Source: JALYUA01 sp038229875 (GTDB lineage: Bacteria; Acidobacteriota; Thermoanaerobaculia; UBA5066; Gp7-AA6). From it: a stretch of DNA of 6,441 bases. The position numbers were made by a program, and so were the translations under genes. Of the stretch, positions 4,615 to 6,441 are shown piece after piece (the first letter of the stretch is position 1; each line of letters opens with the position of its first letter). The notes beneath the pieces are model-generated. The model had not been told where the DNA came from. It did no database searches and was given only the letters and a program-made list of their open reading frames with translations. The stretch spans positions 1 to 6,441 of the forward strand of contig JBBROA010000170.1 of assembly GCA_038229875.1 (NCBI GenBank). Direction: 5' to 3'.

Positions 4615-6441
4615 TTGCCCCTTTCACCCGGTGCCTGGCTCGGGCCCTACGAGATCCTGTCGGCGCTCGGCGCCGGCGGGATGGGGGAGGTGTACCGGGC
4701 GAAGGACACGAAGCTCGGGCGGGACGTGGCGATCAAGGTGCTTCCGGAAGGCGTGGCGCAGGACTCGGATCGTCTGGCTCGTTTCGAGCGGGAGGCGCGC
4801 TCGCTGGCCGCGCTCAACCACCCGGGCATCGTCACGATCTACGCGGTCGAGCAATCGGGGCAGACGCGATTCCTCGCCATGGAGCTCGTCGAGGGCGACA
4901 CCCTCGACACGGTCATTGGGACGGGAGGACTCTCTCTCGCCCGCTTCTTCGAGATCGCCGTTCCGCTCGCCGATGCGCTGTCTGCGGCCCACGAGCGCGG
5001 CATCGTCCACCGGGACTTGAAGCCCGCCAACGTCATGATCACGCGCGAGGGAAGGGTCAAGGTGCTCGATTTCGGCCTGGCCAAGCTCGAAGCGCCGGAC
5101 TCCGACGCGAACGCGACGTACATGCCCACCGAGAGCCGGGTCGACATGACGGGGGAGGGCGAGGTGTTCGGCACGGTGGCCTACATGTCACCGGAGCAGG
5201 CGCGCGGCGGGAAGATCGACGCGAGATCCGACGTCTTCTCGCTCGGAGTCGTCCTCTATCAGATGCTGACCGGCGAGCGGCCGTTTGCGGGGGCGTCGCC
5301 GGCGGACATGATTTCGTCCATCCTGCGAGACCAGCCCTCTCCGGTCACCGAGGTGCGCTCGGACCTTCCCCCGCATCTCGGGCGGATCCTGCGCCGCTGC
5401 CTCGAGAAGGAGCCGCGTGACCGTTACCAGACCTCGCGCGATGTGTACAACGAGCTGAAGGATCTGCGAGCGGAGACATCCCCGGCCCCCTCGCCCTCGA
5501 CGCCAGAGTTCGAGAGCGCGACAGGGGGAAGGAACCGCACTCCGTCCGGAGCCGTCACTTCGGGGGTCGTCGAGGTTGCGGACGCACCCCGCGCGCCCGC
5601 GTCATGGAGGCGGCGGGCATGGACGGCCGGCATCGCCGCCATCGTCCTGGGCCTGGCGCTGTACGCGGCCATGCGAGCCGGGGTCCTGCACTGGCCATCT
5701 CGGCCGGGGGACACCGGCACCGAGCCGCATGCGATCCGATCGATCGCCGTTCTTCCCCTCGACAATTACTCGGGCGATCCCAACCAGGACTATTTCGCGG
5801 AGGGAATGACCGACGAGCTGACTTCGGATCTCGCGACCATCAGCCAGCTTCGCGTGATCTCACGCGGATCGGTGATGCAGTTCAAAGGGAAGAGCCGGCC
5901 GCCGACTCCCGAGATCGCCCGGGCGCTCAACGTCGATGCGCTGGTGGAGGGTTCGGTGATTCGGTCCGGCGACAAGGTTCGAATCACGGCCCAGTTGATC
6001 GACGCGCGGGCGGACCGGCACCTTTGGGCCAAGAGTTTCGAGCGCAGTTCGCGTGACGTCCTGGCGCTCCAGGACGAGCTGGCGTCGGCGATCGCCCGCG
6101 AGATCCACGTTCAGCTGACTCCGGCGGAGCAAACACGGCTTACCAGCGCTCGAAGCGTGAATCCCGCGGCTTACGACGCATACCTCAAGGGCCGATACTT
6201 CTTCAACCGCCCGAGCGACGAGAACTTGACGAAAGCGATCAACTTTTTCGAAGAGACGGTCAAGCTCGATCCGAAATACGCACCCGCGTTCTCGGGCCTG
6301 TCTGACGCCTATCTCTGGGCGGGCTACAACGAGGGAGTCTGGACCGGCTCGGAGGCGAGGCCCAAGGCAAAAAGCGCGGCCGAGAAGGCCATCGAGCTGG
6401 ATGACCAATCCGCCGAAGCTCACACCTCGCTTGCCAACTTC
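4615..6441 (+). CDS. Membrane serine/threonine protein kinase with TolB-like and TPR modules (partial)
   Basis: From TTG 4615, 609 residues run open to the window edge. Residues 12 to about 280 are a complete Hanks-type kinase: P-loop GAGGMGEV (19-26), ATP lysine K41 (VAIK), helix-C E60, catalytic loop HRDLKPAN (132-139, D134), DFG (152-154), a long activation segment rich in Ser/Thr, GTVAYMSPEQ (186-195) and RSDVFSLGVVLYQMLTGERPF. A Pro/Ser-rich linker follows, then one membrane helix (about 336-356, WTAGIAAIVLGLALYAAM). Beyond it, residues 374-500 form a TolB-N/FlgO-like domain (IRSIAVLPLDNYSGD, DELTSDLATI, LVEGSV, ITAQLIDA). From about 516 tetratricopeptide repeats begin (AAYDAYLKGRYFF; AINFFEETVKLDPKYAPAFSGLSDAYLWAG; AEKAIELDDQSAEAHTSLANF) and continue past the window. 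The kinase faces the cytoplasm and the sensor part probably the periplasm. An in-frame TAG at 4600-4602 and the absence of any other start codon force TTG; PLSPGAWLGPYEIL matches usual N-termini. No Shine-Dalgarno sequence is visible. Catalytic residues are intact, so it should be active; targets are unknown. Confidence 0.96.
   Translation, partial: MPLSPGAWLGPYEILSALGAGGMGEVYRAKDTKLGRDVAIKVLPEGVAQDSDRLARFEREARSLAALNHPGIVTIYAVEQSGQTRFLAMELVEGDTLDTVIGTGGLSLARFFEIAVPLADALSAAHERGIVHRDLKPANVMITREGRVKVLDFGLAKLEAPDSDANATYMPTESRVDMTGEGEVFGTVAYMSPEQARGGKIDARSDVFSLGVVLYQMLTGERPFAGASPADMISSILRDQPSPVTEVRSDLPPHLGRILRRCLEKEPRDRYQTSRDVYNELKDLRAETSPAPSPSTPEFESATGGRNRTPSGAVTSGVVEVADAPRAPASWRRRAWTAGIAAIVLGLALYAAMRAGVLHWPSRPGDTGTEPHAIRSIAVLPLDNYSGDPNQDYFAEGMTDELTSDLATISQLRVISRGSVMQFKGKSRPPTPEIARALNVDALVEGSVIRSGDKVRITAQLIDARADRHLWAKSFERSSRDVLALQDELASAIAREIHVQLTPAEQTRLTSARSVNPAAYDAYLKGRYFFNRPSDENLTKAINFFEETVKLDPKYAPAFSGLSDAYLWAGYNEGVWTGSEARPKAKSAAEKAIELDDQSAEAHTSLANF

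Noticed and set aside
4512..5420. Plus-strand 302-codon ORF
   Set aside because: It overlaps the kinase in a different frame and has Arg/Gly/Ala-rich low-complexity composition. The kinase motifs are all in the 4615 frame.

Overview
The window is GC-rich bacterial DNA. A Pkn-type serine/threonine kinase carrying TolB-like and TPR modules, an ArsR/SRPBCC/DoxX-like cassette and a secreted beta-helix protein together suggest a soil or sediment lineage such as Acidobacteriota. No rRNA or other marker gene confirms this, so the assignment is inference from gene style.

Layout. Positions 1-1192 (minus) hold most of a GTG-initiated secreted right-handed beta-helix protein whose C-terminal end lies beyond base 1. 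A short intergenic region (1193-1408) follows, with an AT-rich promoter and a dyad. Reading rightwards from it is a tightly packed operon: an ArsR-family repressor (1409-1750), an SRPBCC/AHSA1-like ligand-binding protein (1747-2313, overlapping by ATGA) and a DoxX-like membrane protein (from 2327). The DoxX-like gene is broken near 2645, where it is fused to the truncated 3' end of an antisense IS110-family transposase (2640-3182, minus). Both genes lose their C-terminal parts at the same few bases, so this is a deletion or recombination junction and not a clean insertion.

Upstream of the transposase is a diverged copy (about 3264-3371) of a palindromic repeat. A better-preserved copy lies at about 4431-4600, with imperfect 25-bp inverted ends and a perfect 8-bp terminal hairpin. 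The two copies are in direct orientation and bracket a zinc-ribbon-containing SAM-dependent methyltransferase gene (3432-4382). The repeat looks like a REPIN or MITE-type non-autonomous element. From 4615 to the window end runs a TTG-initiated membrane serine/threonine kinase with TolB-like and TPR modules, starting only 14 bases after the repeat's terminal hairpin.

Working together. The ArsR-SRPBCC-DoxX trio is the only clear operon. The repressor probably controls its own operon through the dyad at 1363-1400. The methyltransferase and the kinase look like separate units. The most unusual part is the 2640-4600 mosaic of broken IS110, duplicated palindromic repeat and passenger gene. I see no complete novel defence or regulatory system here.
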